The notes under the pieces were generated by a model. The model worked only from the letters and a program-made list of their open reading frames with translations, made no database searches and was not told where the DNA came from. Below, piece by piece: positions 15,977 to 28,700 of a stretch of 64,000 nt of DNA. The position numbers and the translations under genes were made by a program. Positions within the stretch are counted from its first letter, which is position 1. Every line of letters begins with the position of its first letter. The stretch is from Candidatus Omnitrophota bacterium (GTDB taxonomy: Bacteria > Omnitrophota > Gorgyraeia > Zapsychrales > Zapsychraceae): contig JAGOSC010000003.1 in the NCBI GenBank assembly GCA_018062515.1, forward strand, positions 17,474 through 81,473. The letters run 5' to 3'.

Positions 15977-16740
15977 CTATTTCCAAGCAATTTGCATATC
16001 GATCGACGGATAGTTTAATACCAGGATGGGTTCGCCATTTTCATCAATCAGAATTTCATTTTCACCTAAATGAATACGGTCATAATATAAATTCGGAATC
16101 GACATAAACTTGCGGTTGCCTTCATCTAAGATACTTTCCTGATAAGTTTTTTCTTCTTCCAAGAAAACGCCCGACGGAATTTTAACCGGCAGCGGTGTGA
16201 TGGTGATGGGAACCATAAAAATATCCATCATTTTCAGTTGTTCGATGAGAAGGTCTTCCTGATCAAAAAATTCTAAAGGAACATGAATAGACTTTTCAAT
16301 CGGAATAATATTGAACTCTATGTACGGCCGGCCGGGAACTTCCTCGACGGGTTCTGGAGGTAAATATTGAGATAAAAAGTTTAAGTATTTGATCGTATAC
16401 ATGTGATCTGGTATTGCTGTCAACGGAACTTCCAGGAATAAAGGATACGGAAGTTGTGTGGGTTTATAGTCCAACGTTATGACGATCGGCATGACCTTTG
16501 GAATGTAAACTGGCCTAATAATATACTTTTCTCCAAAAACAAAATTCGTTTTAAACGGGAGTGGATCCCAAATATATGGGACAAGGTCAAAGGTTTGAGA
16601 TATCTGTACACTAATTGAATTCACAATGTATTGAAGATCCTGCACCTCATACTCACTTTGTGTATTATTTGAGGATAAAGAAATATTGCTTTGATTTGAC
16701 CGGCCATATTCTTTCGTCATTTCGTCAGTAAATTCTGTTT
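15977..16740 (-). other. C-terminal beta/Pro-rich tail of the giant protein
   Basis: About 250 residues of strand-rich sequence with frequent Pro-Ile/Val words, for example YIPKVMPIVITLDYKP and PITITPLPVKIPSGVFLEEE, ending PSIDMQIAWK then stop. It may be a surface-exposed or sorting region. No known sorting motif is seen. Confidence 0.5.
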
Positions 16741-19700
16741 TTCCTTCTTGGCTGTATAATTTTTCTTCTCCAGGTGAATTTTTACCTCTCGGGGTAATTT
16801 CGCCCATTCTTGTTAAAAATGCATCGATCATATGATCAGCTGGATGAGAAAGGCCAAATATACTCATCAAATAAGCTTTGTTCGCCCCTCTTTGATTATT
16901 ATTTTTTATATACAAAAGTATAGGCCATGGAGCATTACCGCGATCATCAAAATATTCTTCGTAATTAACGACATATCGAAAATCCCAACGATTATCCGCC
17001 CGATATTTTTGCTGAGCTAATCGCCGATCATTCATTGGTCTTTCGTTTTCATTCACGACCAGAGCCCGATCGTTCATCAAGGCAAAAACATCAGCCCATT
17101 CAGGATTATTTAACCGGTCTTTCATATATTGTTGCCATGTTTCGCGCTTATCTAATTTAAACCGCTGGACGATTTGTTCAATGTAACGCATATCTTTTTC
17201 TCTGACTTTTTGATCATAAAAGTTTCTCCACGCAGCCGTTTTTTCAATATTACTTTCTTCCATTTCCGGCTCTCCGCGGGTTAAATCAAGTTTTAGAGCT
17301 AAAAAAGCTTGATCATCATTGCCGTCGACGCTGTCCCCGGTGTTAGTCGCTGCATAGAAAACAGCGCTTTTACGTCCATATCCCTTACCTCTTTCAGATT
17401 CACGGACAGCTTGAACCACAATATTCTGATTCTGACGGACATCCTTCATACGCTGCAGGACAATGACAACGTTGGCCCGTATAGAAGCGGCCAATTTATT
17501 CATGTACTCGATAAGGAAATCATATACCAACTCAATATAATTAATGATCCTGAAAAGAATATCAAAAATACTATTCAAGAATTGTTTACCTTTTGCATGT
17601 GAAATAACCAGCGGCACATCAGCGAATTCTTTATTTACATCGATAAAATCATTGATTCGGTAAATTTCTTTTTCTATTGAACGATGAGCAATCATCGATT
17701 CCACATTCCATTCCGGCATGCCCAACGGTGTGTATTTTTTTATGTCAATCGACGGGCTATTTTGTTCCACATATAAAAACAGATAGCTTAACCGCTTCGT
17801 ATTTTCTTTTTTATTGGCGCCGGATTGATTGTTCATCAAGACAAAAACGACAGCCCATTCAGGATTATTTAACCGGTCTTTCATATATTGCTGCCATGTT
17901 TCGCGCTTATCTAATTTAAACCGCTGGACGATTTGTTCAATGTAGCGCATATCTTTTTCTCTGACTTTTTGATCATAAAAATTTCTCCACGCGGAAATCT
18001 TTTCAGAATTACTGTCATTCATTTCCGGCTCACCGCGGGTTAAATCAAGTTTTAGAGCTAAGAAAGCTTGATCATCATTACCATCGACGCTGTCCCCGGT
18101 GTTCGTTGCTGCATAGAACACAGCGCTGTATTCTTTTGGATTATTGTTCTGATCCGATGATTCCTCTCTAATTGAAACTGGCAAAGCGATTTGATTCGGA
18201 TAATTATTTCCGATGGTACGGAACGGTTTCAAACCGTTCCCTACTGTTCCCGTGACATTAAAAAACAAATCTTCAATTAATCGGGTTAAATATTCAATCC
18301 AAAAATCTAATAACGTTTTTCTCTTAACTTTTGATTCAGGGATGGCATATTCCGTCAGTGATGGTGAATGTTTAGCAGGTATTACATTGGCAATATTGAT
18401 TGTAATAATATTAAGAGGCACTTCATGGAATTCGCCGCTTGCCTGAATTTCTTTTTCAATCGCCGGTTGTCCGCTTATTTTTAAACTGTCTTTAACAATC
18501 ATCGGTTTATCCGCATACATCGGCACAGTGATTTCTTCTATATTAGATTCCAACAATTTATTCGCCTCATTTAACAATTCATTCATTTGTCGATTATCAT
18601 TCAACATATCATTAACCAATGATTTTAATTCCTTAACTTTATTTGGATCTTTCGACGGTGTTTGTTCTTTCAGTAAGTTGAAAACAATCGCCCAAGCCGG
18701 ATTATTTAATCGGTCCTTCTTATATTGCTGCCATGTTTCGCGTTGATCTAATTTAAATCGTTGGGCAATTTGCTCAATATAACGCATATCCTTCTCGGCG
18801 ATTTTCTTATCGTAGAAATTTCTCCACGCGGCCGCTTTGTCTGGTGTTGTTTCAAACATTTCCGGCTCACCACGGGTTAAATCAAGCATCTTGGCTAATT
18901 GCGCTTGATCATCACTGCCGCTCATACTGTCACCGGTATTGGTTGAAACAACGAAGACCGATCCAACTGGGCTTGTTTTGTTTTGTACGTCTTGTTTAAA
19001 TGTTGGTTCGGCATTTTGATGAGAATCACTTCTATACTCGACAGGCTCTTGAGTTTTTCTCGTCGGATGCATGGCCGAGAATTCACCCAAGAATAATTGT
19101 TTTAAATAATTAACCATCATGTCAAACCAAGAGAATAATTGATCAATACGAATTGTGATGACGGTTTCTTCTTCAGTAGCGATCGACGGCAAGAAGAATG
19201 GAACTTGTTTCGGTGATCCGATGCGCGCTATACGAGAAGATAAGTCTTCCGGTGGTAAAATCATGGATTTAACTGCGTCTGCTAAGAGATTAAGTTTGAT
19301 TTGTTTAATGTCGCGTTCAGCGATCATGGCTTGATCGTCGCCTTTTGCCTTTTCGGAAGTCAAATCATGACCTTCAATCTTCGCTTGTGATGGATCAACT
19401 AAATGCGCGATCATTTCTTGCGGTATGACGGCGGTGAACTGTTTATTATCCATTTTATAAAGTTCTAATTCTTTAAACTTAATATTCATCATTTCTGTTA
19501 GTTTCTGTAACTGTGCTTTGGTGCCTACTGCTATATGAGTATACGCTCCAATCTTTTCACCGATCTGCTCGTCGAGAATGACTTTATTCCTATCCCATAG
19601 AGAGAATATTGTCTTGACCAACTTGACATCACCTAACATAAGATGATCTTGGTCAACTTCAACAAAACCATTTTCCGTAAATGAATGGAAAATACCTTGA

Positions 19701-22700
19701 TGAATAACACCGCCGGAAGTCGGCTGCACATAATAAGGATTGTCGCTGGCTTCAATTTGCGGATCATGATATCCGGCATTCTCGTCGACTAAACCAAGCA
19801 TTTTAAGCATCTTGCGTTGTATAACCATATTTTGCGCGTCATTCCTTCTTGATTTTTGAACAGGATTATTTGGACCACCGACGACGTGAAGACCAATCAA
19901 CTCATGCAGCATAGCTTCTGCTCGTCGTTGATCGGTATATTGTTCGCCGGACATTTCTTTCGGATTTAAACCGATATCTTTCAGGAATCCATCATTTAGA
20001 TCAGAAGCCTTGGTCACAATAACGTTATTGTTATCTTCGTCGGCAAAACCGGCCGGGAATGAACTTTTCATGATGTGTTCAAATGTAATTCTTTGGGCCG
20101 GGCTCATACCTTTAAGAATATTCAAATCACCTAAACTCTTGAAATCAAGATCAAATTCATTTCCGACGAGGATATCGTTAATATCTGCGATCATTTCTGA
20201 GGTGTAATCCTTAAATTCCAATTTCTCAATTTCTTCAATAGCGTTTTCCGCGAAGTGAGGAGTCAATTTAGTGATTATCTGGTCATAAATTTTTTGATCA
20301 AATAATCGTTGTTGTTCATCCTTGAACTGGTTCATCATGTTAATGGTTTCCTGAGCACCCAGATTGATCAAGGCTAATACATCAATTGATGAATCATTTG
20401 GATCAAGCGCGCGCTTCATCATTTCTCTTAGGTCTTTCACCAATGCATGGAAGTTGGCCGTCATTTTCTCTGGTTGAGCGAGCACATCATCCAATCGTTT
20501 CACGATAATTTGAGCAGAGCGGTAATAAGGCGATTGTTCCGGATCTGTTGGATTAATTTCGCTGATCTTGACGGCCGCGCCCATCAATTTCTGCATATAT
20601 AGATTCCAGACTTGGAAATATCCGACAAAATTATTATCGTTGGCGCGTTTGTCGTCGATCTCAAAGGCGCGTTCAAATCCAGCTTTTGTTACCCGCTTGG
20701 TTAGAACAGGCGATTTTTTATTCTTTGTTTCAATTTTCGTATGGATCACTTCATCATTATTGAAATGAACAAACGCATGCGCTTTTTCCGTTCCCTTAAT
20801 ATCGACTTGTACGACATTAGGAACGCCGTTCTCATTAATTTCATAAACGGCCCGGCTGACTTTAAGTTGACTGTCAAATGAGTCTTTCACATCTAATTCA
20901 AATTGATGATTCTTGTCTGTTCGGTTCACACGATTATCAAATATGACCAGATCCCGTCCGATTAATGTGAAACTATGCATTAATTTTCTGTATTCTTTCT
21001 CAGTTTGATCAAAGAACTTGGCATCCAAACCTTTTTCATAGCGTTTTGCGTCGATGGTCACACTTTGCGCTAAAATTTGTTTTTCTAAAATTAAATCTCC
21101 AGAGTCTTCCACTGTTTTGGTAATCCATAAAGGTAAGTAAGTACGTTTATTTGTTCCATTTTCTTGGTACTTATATACAAATTGTTTTTGATAAGCAATT
21201 CGTCCATTTTGTATCGGTACAATTTTACGATTATATTGATCGCTGCCTTCATTGTGCTCAACAAATGTAACAGCGAGGGCATTTTGTGTTAAAGAATTCA
21301 GGATCAAATTATTTTCATAAACCAATGTTTGACCATTCGGCAAATAGCCTCCGAAGTTTAGTTTGATCGGCTTATATTGATTATTTGCCGACATACTAAC
21401 AGCATTCGCAGCGACGACGACTTGCTGTCCCTCTTCGTTTGTATCGAAGGCCGTGGCTTCGTAAGTTTCAAAACCTGTGCCGGCATCAATGGAAACATTC
21501 ATAGACGTTGTACTTGATCGGTTCAAATGCGTGATGATTCTTTGTTCGGTGCTTTCGGTAATCAATTGATTGATTTTCTGATTAACTTCCTTCTCGGTGA
21601 TGCGTCCAGATTGGCTCTTGGCGGCGGAAACCACACTATGGATTTGTGATCTGACTTCAAGCGTTTTAAGAATGGTTTCACCTAAAAATCTTAATCGTTT
21701 AATATCACCGTCGGCCAATGCTTGTTTAATATCTCGCCGTAACGTTAAGTTGATGTCAGGATCGTTATGAATACTCATGATGATTTTGGCTTTATTATTA
21801 TCCAAACGTCCGATACCTGAGTCTTTCACTAAGTTTGAACGATAAATAAACTGAAGGAATTCAGCTAATGCCGTCGATCCGACAAATATTGTATTAGCTT
21901 TTGTTGGCGCATCTCCTCGTATCTTGGCTAAAATATTGGTTCCACCGGAAAGACCTAACTCGACGATGACTAATTCCATGTCTGGGTTATTTTGTGCTTC
22001 ACGGACTAATTCAATCGCCTTTCTTTCCTGAAGAACATCCGGCTCGCCACGTAATTTCGCGTCTTCGCCGACGAGAACAATTAATTTTTCTTTATCAAAT
22101 TTCACTTTTTCACCGTTCATCAATTCAATTTCTTTGACTCTAAAGACATGATCTGTGCCTTCGACCAAATGACCTGATTTCTTTAATCGTTCAGTTAATT
22201 TCTTGAAGCCTAAAGCGTTCCACAGAGAAACTAACGTAACTCTGGTATCTTTTGTGTTCATTTCTGGATGAGTTATGGCTTTTGATATGACATCAACAAT
22301 CGGATCTCCCGGTCTATCGTGGCTCGCCGGCGTTAAATCAAATTCTATTTTCGCTGATTCCGGAAGACCAGGTTCTTTACCTAAACGGAAAATCCTCATT
22401 CCTTGCATTTCCGCCGATAAACGCATGGATTCCGCCGTCGCTGTCATACCTATACCACCAGCGACCAAACGATGGACATCTGCCGGTTTGACAGCATTTT
22501 CGACTTTTGACAATGCCGCAGTCAAGTAATGATCCATGCTGAGTTTTTCCATAATAACTATGGCGCGGGCTGTATGAGCATCGCCTGGAATCGTTCCCGG
22601 TTGAGAGAATTTATTAGCGGTCAACATGTAAATACCAAGATCACTATCCGGATCTAGGCCATGAATCGGATTGTCACGGGCAAATATCATTTCGATAAAC

Positions 22701-25700
22701 GCATTCACCTGTTTGATAATTTCTTCACGAGTTTCCTCAAAAACTTCTTTTCCGTTTTCTTTCAATTTATTTAATTCTTCTTTATATTCTTTAGAGAATT
22801 TCGCCAATGGACTTAATTTTTCGCCATCCTTCACGAAGGAACGAAGAACCGGGCGTCCATATTGGTCTGTATCGAAAATTAATTCTTTTTGGCCTTTAAC
22901 TTCAGCCAGCATTTTCATGATGATTTTTTCTTTGATTTCATCCAGCGGCTTCATCAATTCAAGTTCATGTAGTTTTTCTTTTGCCTCTTTATCGCCGAGC
23001 TTAACTTTCGCTTGTAATTCTTGACGTTCTCTATTTCCCTTAATTAAGTCAGCGGAACGTTCGTTAGCATCTGTTTCGTCGCTGATTTCAAAAACGCGTT
23101 TTCCGATAACCTTATTTAATATTTTGCGTGAAACTAATTCTTTAGAATCTTTGAAATCTCCGACGTTAATACCGTCCTTAAAGATAAAGTTATCTTTTTG
23201 CTTAATACGGCGTATACCGTTCTTTTCGCGTATTTCTTTCAGCAATGGATGATTCATAAATCGGTCCACTAATTTTTCCGGAATATTTACCAAAATAATT
23301 ATCTTGCCATTTGTTTTTCTATATAACCAGCGGGCAAAAGCGGCCGATAAGTCAGATTTACCAATACCGGCATCGGCGGCGTTAATGTCAAATCGGCCTT
23401 TTCCGTTTAAAAACGCGCGGGCAGATTCCAAAAATACCTTGGCCGCGTGAATCTGAGCCAAGCGGTTTTTGGACAGATCATAGAGTTCAATTCCGCCTTC
23501 GCTGACTGGCGTGGATTCCATATCACGTTTAACTTCGACGAGAATTTCGTATAATTCCAAAGTTTCCTTATCCAATTGACTCAAATCTTTCTTCAGTTTA
23601 AGTTCTTTAACTTTATTTTCATCGTTAAACAGACGTTCCACTTCTTTAGATACTTCAATATAGTGTTCATTGATTTTTTCCGTTGATTTTGTTTCCGTCG
23701 GAGTTTTACGAATAGATGATTCAGCCGCGCCGCGTTTGTTTTCCTTGATGAGCCTTGGATCAAATCGATTAATGAAATTTTTCATTAATGATTTTTTCGA
23801 TTTCTTGGCGATCATACTTCTATCTTTAGTCGACGTCGTTTCTTTTGCTTCCACCTTGGAACTGAACATTTCCTTTAGAATTCTTAACATCTTTTCATAC
23901 CATGATTCTTTCGGTGGAGTCGGTGAACCATTCGATGAACCTGAACCTAAAGTACCATTAGATGATGAAGGATTATTACCGCCGTTATTACCTGAAGATA
24001 AACCGCCACGACCACCTGTTCCGAAGAAACCGCCCATAGCCATTGCGGTCATTATGGATACATGTTCGCCGGAATTCATCCAAGTCGTTAAAACGTAACC
24101 GGCGACCGCTGAAATAATTACCGGTCCGACGGAGTTTCTGTCCAACACTCGTTTGATCTTATAGAATAATTGTTGAGCTGAATCTTTTGTTACACGTTTA
24201 GCTTTGCGATGTGTGACGACGGACGCGATCAAACTGCCTAAAGTTAATAAGATAAATAATACGGAGACAGCCGCCTGATTCTTTTGTCCCGATTCCCCAA
24301 TCGTAACTCCAGTTTTAGCGAAATAGGCGCTTTCTCCATAGTTTTGTCGACGAGATGATGTAATAACAGGGGCAAGACCATGAACTTTAGTTTTCGATTC
24401 CCCAATCGTATCCTTAGTTTCACTATGGTCATTGCCCCTGTTGAAATAAAGGACAGCGTCATTCAGTTTCGATTCCCCAATCTTAACTTTAGTTACACTC
24501 AATGAATGTGTGACGCTGCCTTTAATATTTGTTTCTGAAATTAAGTTGTCTAAATGAATTGATTGTCCTTTAGCCACATTCATCGACGAGATATAGAGCA
24601 TGAAACCGATCATAAACGGCGTAAAATACTTCAAAACACGTTTGATCAAGCTTGTTTGTTTCGTCGATGTTTGTTCTAATTCTTTATCAAGACCAGCCTC
24701 AATCACAGCTGGAGCATATTCAATCGGTGTGCCGTCACGTCTGGCTATAAAATAATTCTTGATATGACCAGGGTGATCACGGTCAAAAGCGACAATGGCT
24801 TCAACAATATCAGACACATATTGGCTTCGATTTTCACTGCTCTTAGGTACAATAAACATCTTTCCTTTAACGAGGCCTAAAGCAATAGCGACGAGACTCA
24901 GAGCTGCCGTTCCTTCCACCTTAATACCAAACTTTTGATATAGAGCCATGCCGTAATAAGAGTCAATATTTGTCATACGGAAAGCGCCATCCGCATATTC
25001 ACGTAGGCGATTCATAGCGCCGGGTTCCGGTGTCGCCGCGTTACCGTCGGAGGCTATCCCTTCATGCATCTCCCCAGTCGTTTCTGTAATCATTTGGATA
25101 GGTTCGCCAACTGGAACATTCTTGTTAGCTTCGAGTGTCATGTAACTCAAATCCGCAGGCGCTGTCGTAAATACGTACAAATGCGCTTGATTAATCATCG
25201 TCTTCACTTGAAGCCCGGCGCCGGCCGCCCAGCCACCTGAACCCATCGGCATAAGCACAACCAATTCACCATCTTTAAACCCTTTTATGGTAAACGATTT
25301 ACCTTCTTTAAGCGCTGTCCTGCCAGCTGAATCTCCTTTATCTTTATCAAAATTATTTGGATCATATACTTCACCCGTTTCGGAATTTGTGACTTCATAA
25401 CCACTCATGATTAAATCTTCCAACAATTGACGTACAATTTCCAAACCGCATGCCGAGTAACCTGAAAGGACCCATTCATATTTGGTTTTGTCAGCATGGC
25501 CGATTTGTAAATTCTCTTCCGGATTTTCGGCCACTAATTTCTCGACCTCTTCCAAAGCATGCTTATAACTCTTAAATTTGTCGATCAAAGTTCCAATTCC
25601 ACCGGCACGCTCAATGTTATCTGCTTTGTGTTTCATAATCGGACCTGAGAAAACCAGGCCTTTCAGCTTCTTAATTGCTGCTTCGAATTTTGCTTCACTT

Positions 25701-28700
25701 AAACCACCTAATGGTTCTCCGCTCAATATTTCTTTAAATACATCTCTGGCGGCAAGTTCCTTATAGGTATTAACAAACCACTGATAGCCTTTCTTCTCAT
25801 AAATTTCTATAACCGCACGTACAGCCGTAACCGTGGCCAATCCATGATTACCAGTCGAAACGGCAATAACTTGTTTCGGAATTCTTCCTAAAAGAATGCG
25901 GATAAAAACTTCTACTGGCGCGCGATTTTTGAATGATCCGGTACGGTATAGCCATTCAAATAATTCGACAACAAAACCACTTGTTTCGTCTTTAAATTTC
26001 ACTTCGACAGGTCGGCCAACAATGTCGGATAGAAAATCGTTCATGCCTTTTATTGTGTAAAAATGTGTTACGACTTTAGAAACCATGCCGAATATACGCT
26101 GAAGTATTAAGGAAAGTCTAACTTTCGCAAGTGTGATACCGCCTTCTTCTCTTCTAGCCTTAGCTTCAGCATGCGATAACGGAGTTAATTCAACATAATC
26201 AATTCCTTCTGGTAATTTTGTCTTTGCTCGACGAATGATATGACGGATGAATAATCCGGCGATAAGCGCTGTTCCAATAATAACAATACCAATAATAATT
26301 GTTTCGAAGCTGATCGTAGTTTTGGCAATCACATCAGAAAGGCTTTGAGCTTGAATACCGACGGCAGCTGAGAGTGATGCCGTCATTGTCGTGAAGAATA
26401 TAACGAGAGAAATTAATTTAGATCCACTATCATTTGATTCGCTATCGGTGGAGGCGTTGAGATCGGCTTCATTTTTGATTGAATCTTCAATAGGTGTTTG
26501 CTCAACTTTGCGTGTGCCTTTGAACACCATCATGCCCAATGGAGGCAATGTCATCGAAATGGAATTTTCACGATCATTGTATGGGATTTTTTCGGAATGT
26601 TGTCCTAACTTATTACCTATGTCACTGCCGCCGTATTTGGCAGAATCACTGTCTAAAATTGGTTCGAATTGACCAGCAAACGGTACACCGACGCGGTAAT
26701 CGTTATGTACCGTCGGAGTTAAATTCGCGACAAACACAATCACTTCATCCGGATTATCACCTTTACGGCCAAAACTAATTACACTATGGTCATTATCATT
26801 AGCGATAAACTCATATCCGGCGTAATTCGAATCATATTGGTGAAGGGCTTGCTCATTCTTATATGCACGATTTAGATCGCTGAACCATTGTTGAACGCCG
26901 GCATGCAATGGATATTGCGTTAAGTTGAAATCGATACCTTGGTTATGATTCCATTCGGAATATTGGCCGAATTCTCCGCCCATAAATATTAATTTCTTAC
27001 CCAACATGGCAAACATTAAACCAAATAAAAGTCTTAAGTTCGCAAACCGCTGCCATTCGTCGCCGGGCATTTTGCTGAGTAGTGAAGCTTTCATGTGAAC
27101 CACTTCATCATGCGACAAGGCCAGCACATATTTTTCGCCGGTCATGTAGGTAAAGTAGAAGGTCAGATCATTGATGTGATATTTGCGATATATCGAATCA
27201 CGTTTGAAGAATTTAAGAATATCATTCATCCATCCCATGGCCCATTTCAGGTCAAAGCCCAAAGCTTTACTATTATTTGACGCAGTGGATTCAGTAACGC
27301 CTGGCCAAGACGTTGATTCTTCGGCGATCATTAAGACACCCGGGAATTCTTTGTGAACCGTATCATTCAATAGTCTTAAGAAGCGGACAGCCTCGAGATT
27401 TTCATTTCCGCCATAAATATTCGGTTCCCATTCTCCAGCGTTTCGGCCATAATCCAGATGAATCATTGAGGAAACAGCATCGATGCGCATACCGTCGATG
27501 TGATAATATTCCAACCAGAAATGGACATTGCTTAATAAGAAACTCATCACTTCATGACGTCCATAATTGAAGATCAATGTGCCCCAATCCGGATGTTCAC
27601 CCTTCGATTTAGAATCATGACTATAAAGTTCAGTACCATCGAAGCGGGCTAATCCATGAGCATCTTTCGGGAAATGCGCCGGAACCCAATCAATAATGAC
27701 GCCAATGCCGGCTTGATGAAGTTGATCAACCAAATATTTGAAATCATCCGGCGTTCCGTAACGTGATGTCGGAGCGAAATAATTGCTGACTTGATATCCC
27801 CATGACGGATAATAATTGTGTTCGAATACAGGCATCATCTCGACATGGGTAAAGCCCATGGCTTTTACATATGCAACCAGTTCAGCGGCCAATTCACGGT
27901 ACGTTAAGAATCCTGTTTCTCCATTTTCTAGTATTTTCTTTCTGAAAGAACCCAAGTGTATTTCGTAAATTGAAATCGGATGATTGATCGATGTTTCAAC
28001 TCTATTCTTCATCCATTCCCCATCATTCCATGTGTACTTCTTAACATTCACGACTTCAGAGGCTGTGCTATATTCTTTTCCTTCGGTTGGATGTTCGTTG
28101 TACTGCGCGTATGGATCCGCTTTAGTTTGAACTTGACCATCTTTACCGACGACGTGGAATTTATAACGACTTCCTTCTTTCACGCCAGCGATATAAATCG
28201 ACCATACGCCGCTATCTGTATCCAATGTCATTTGATTTGATTCATGTTGGCCATTGTTAAAATCACCGATGACTGAAACGGCCTGAGCATTTGGCGCCCA
28301 GACGGCGAAATAAGTACCATATACTTTTTGTTCAGTTTCGATTAGATGAGCGCCGAGCTTTTCATAAACGCGGCTATGAGTACCTTCGTGATTGAATAAA
28401 AGTTTATCGAATCCGCCGAATTGTAAGCTATTGATTTTTTCTTGAACTAGACGAGCTTCTTCATCCAATTCGGTTTGATAGGTAAAGAATTGATCTTCAC
28501 GTTGGCTGTTGAGTTTATGGGAAAGGTTGAATTCAGCGACGGCGCCGATTTCGTGGACCAAGCTGGCGGCGGCTTGAACGTCGGTTAAATATCCGCGTGT
28601 TACGTATTCAGGATGATTAGATAGGAGTATATATTCTTCATTGTTATATTCATAAACGGTAGCTAAAAATCCTTTGAATGGACCGGCGCGGACATAACCG

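Noticed and set aside
19890..19915. Zinc-protease motif in AMLHELIGLHVVGG
   Set aside because: The spacing is H-E-x4-H, not HExxH, and no third ligand context is evident.
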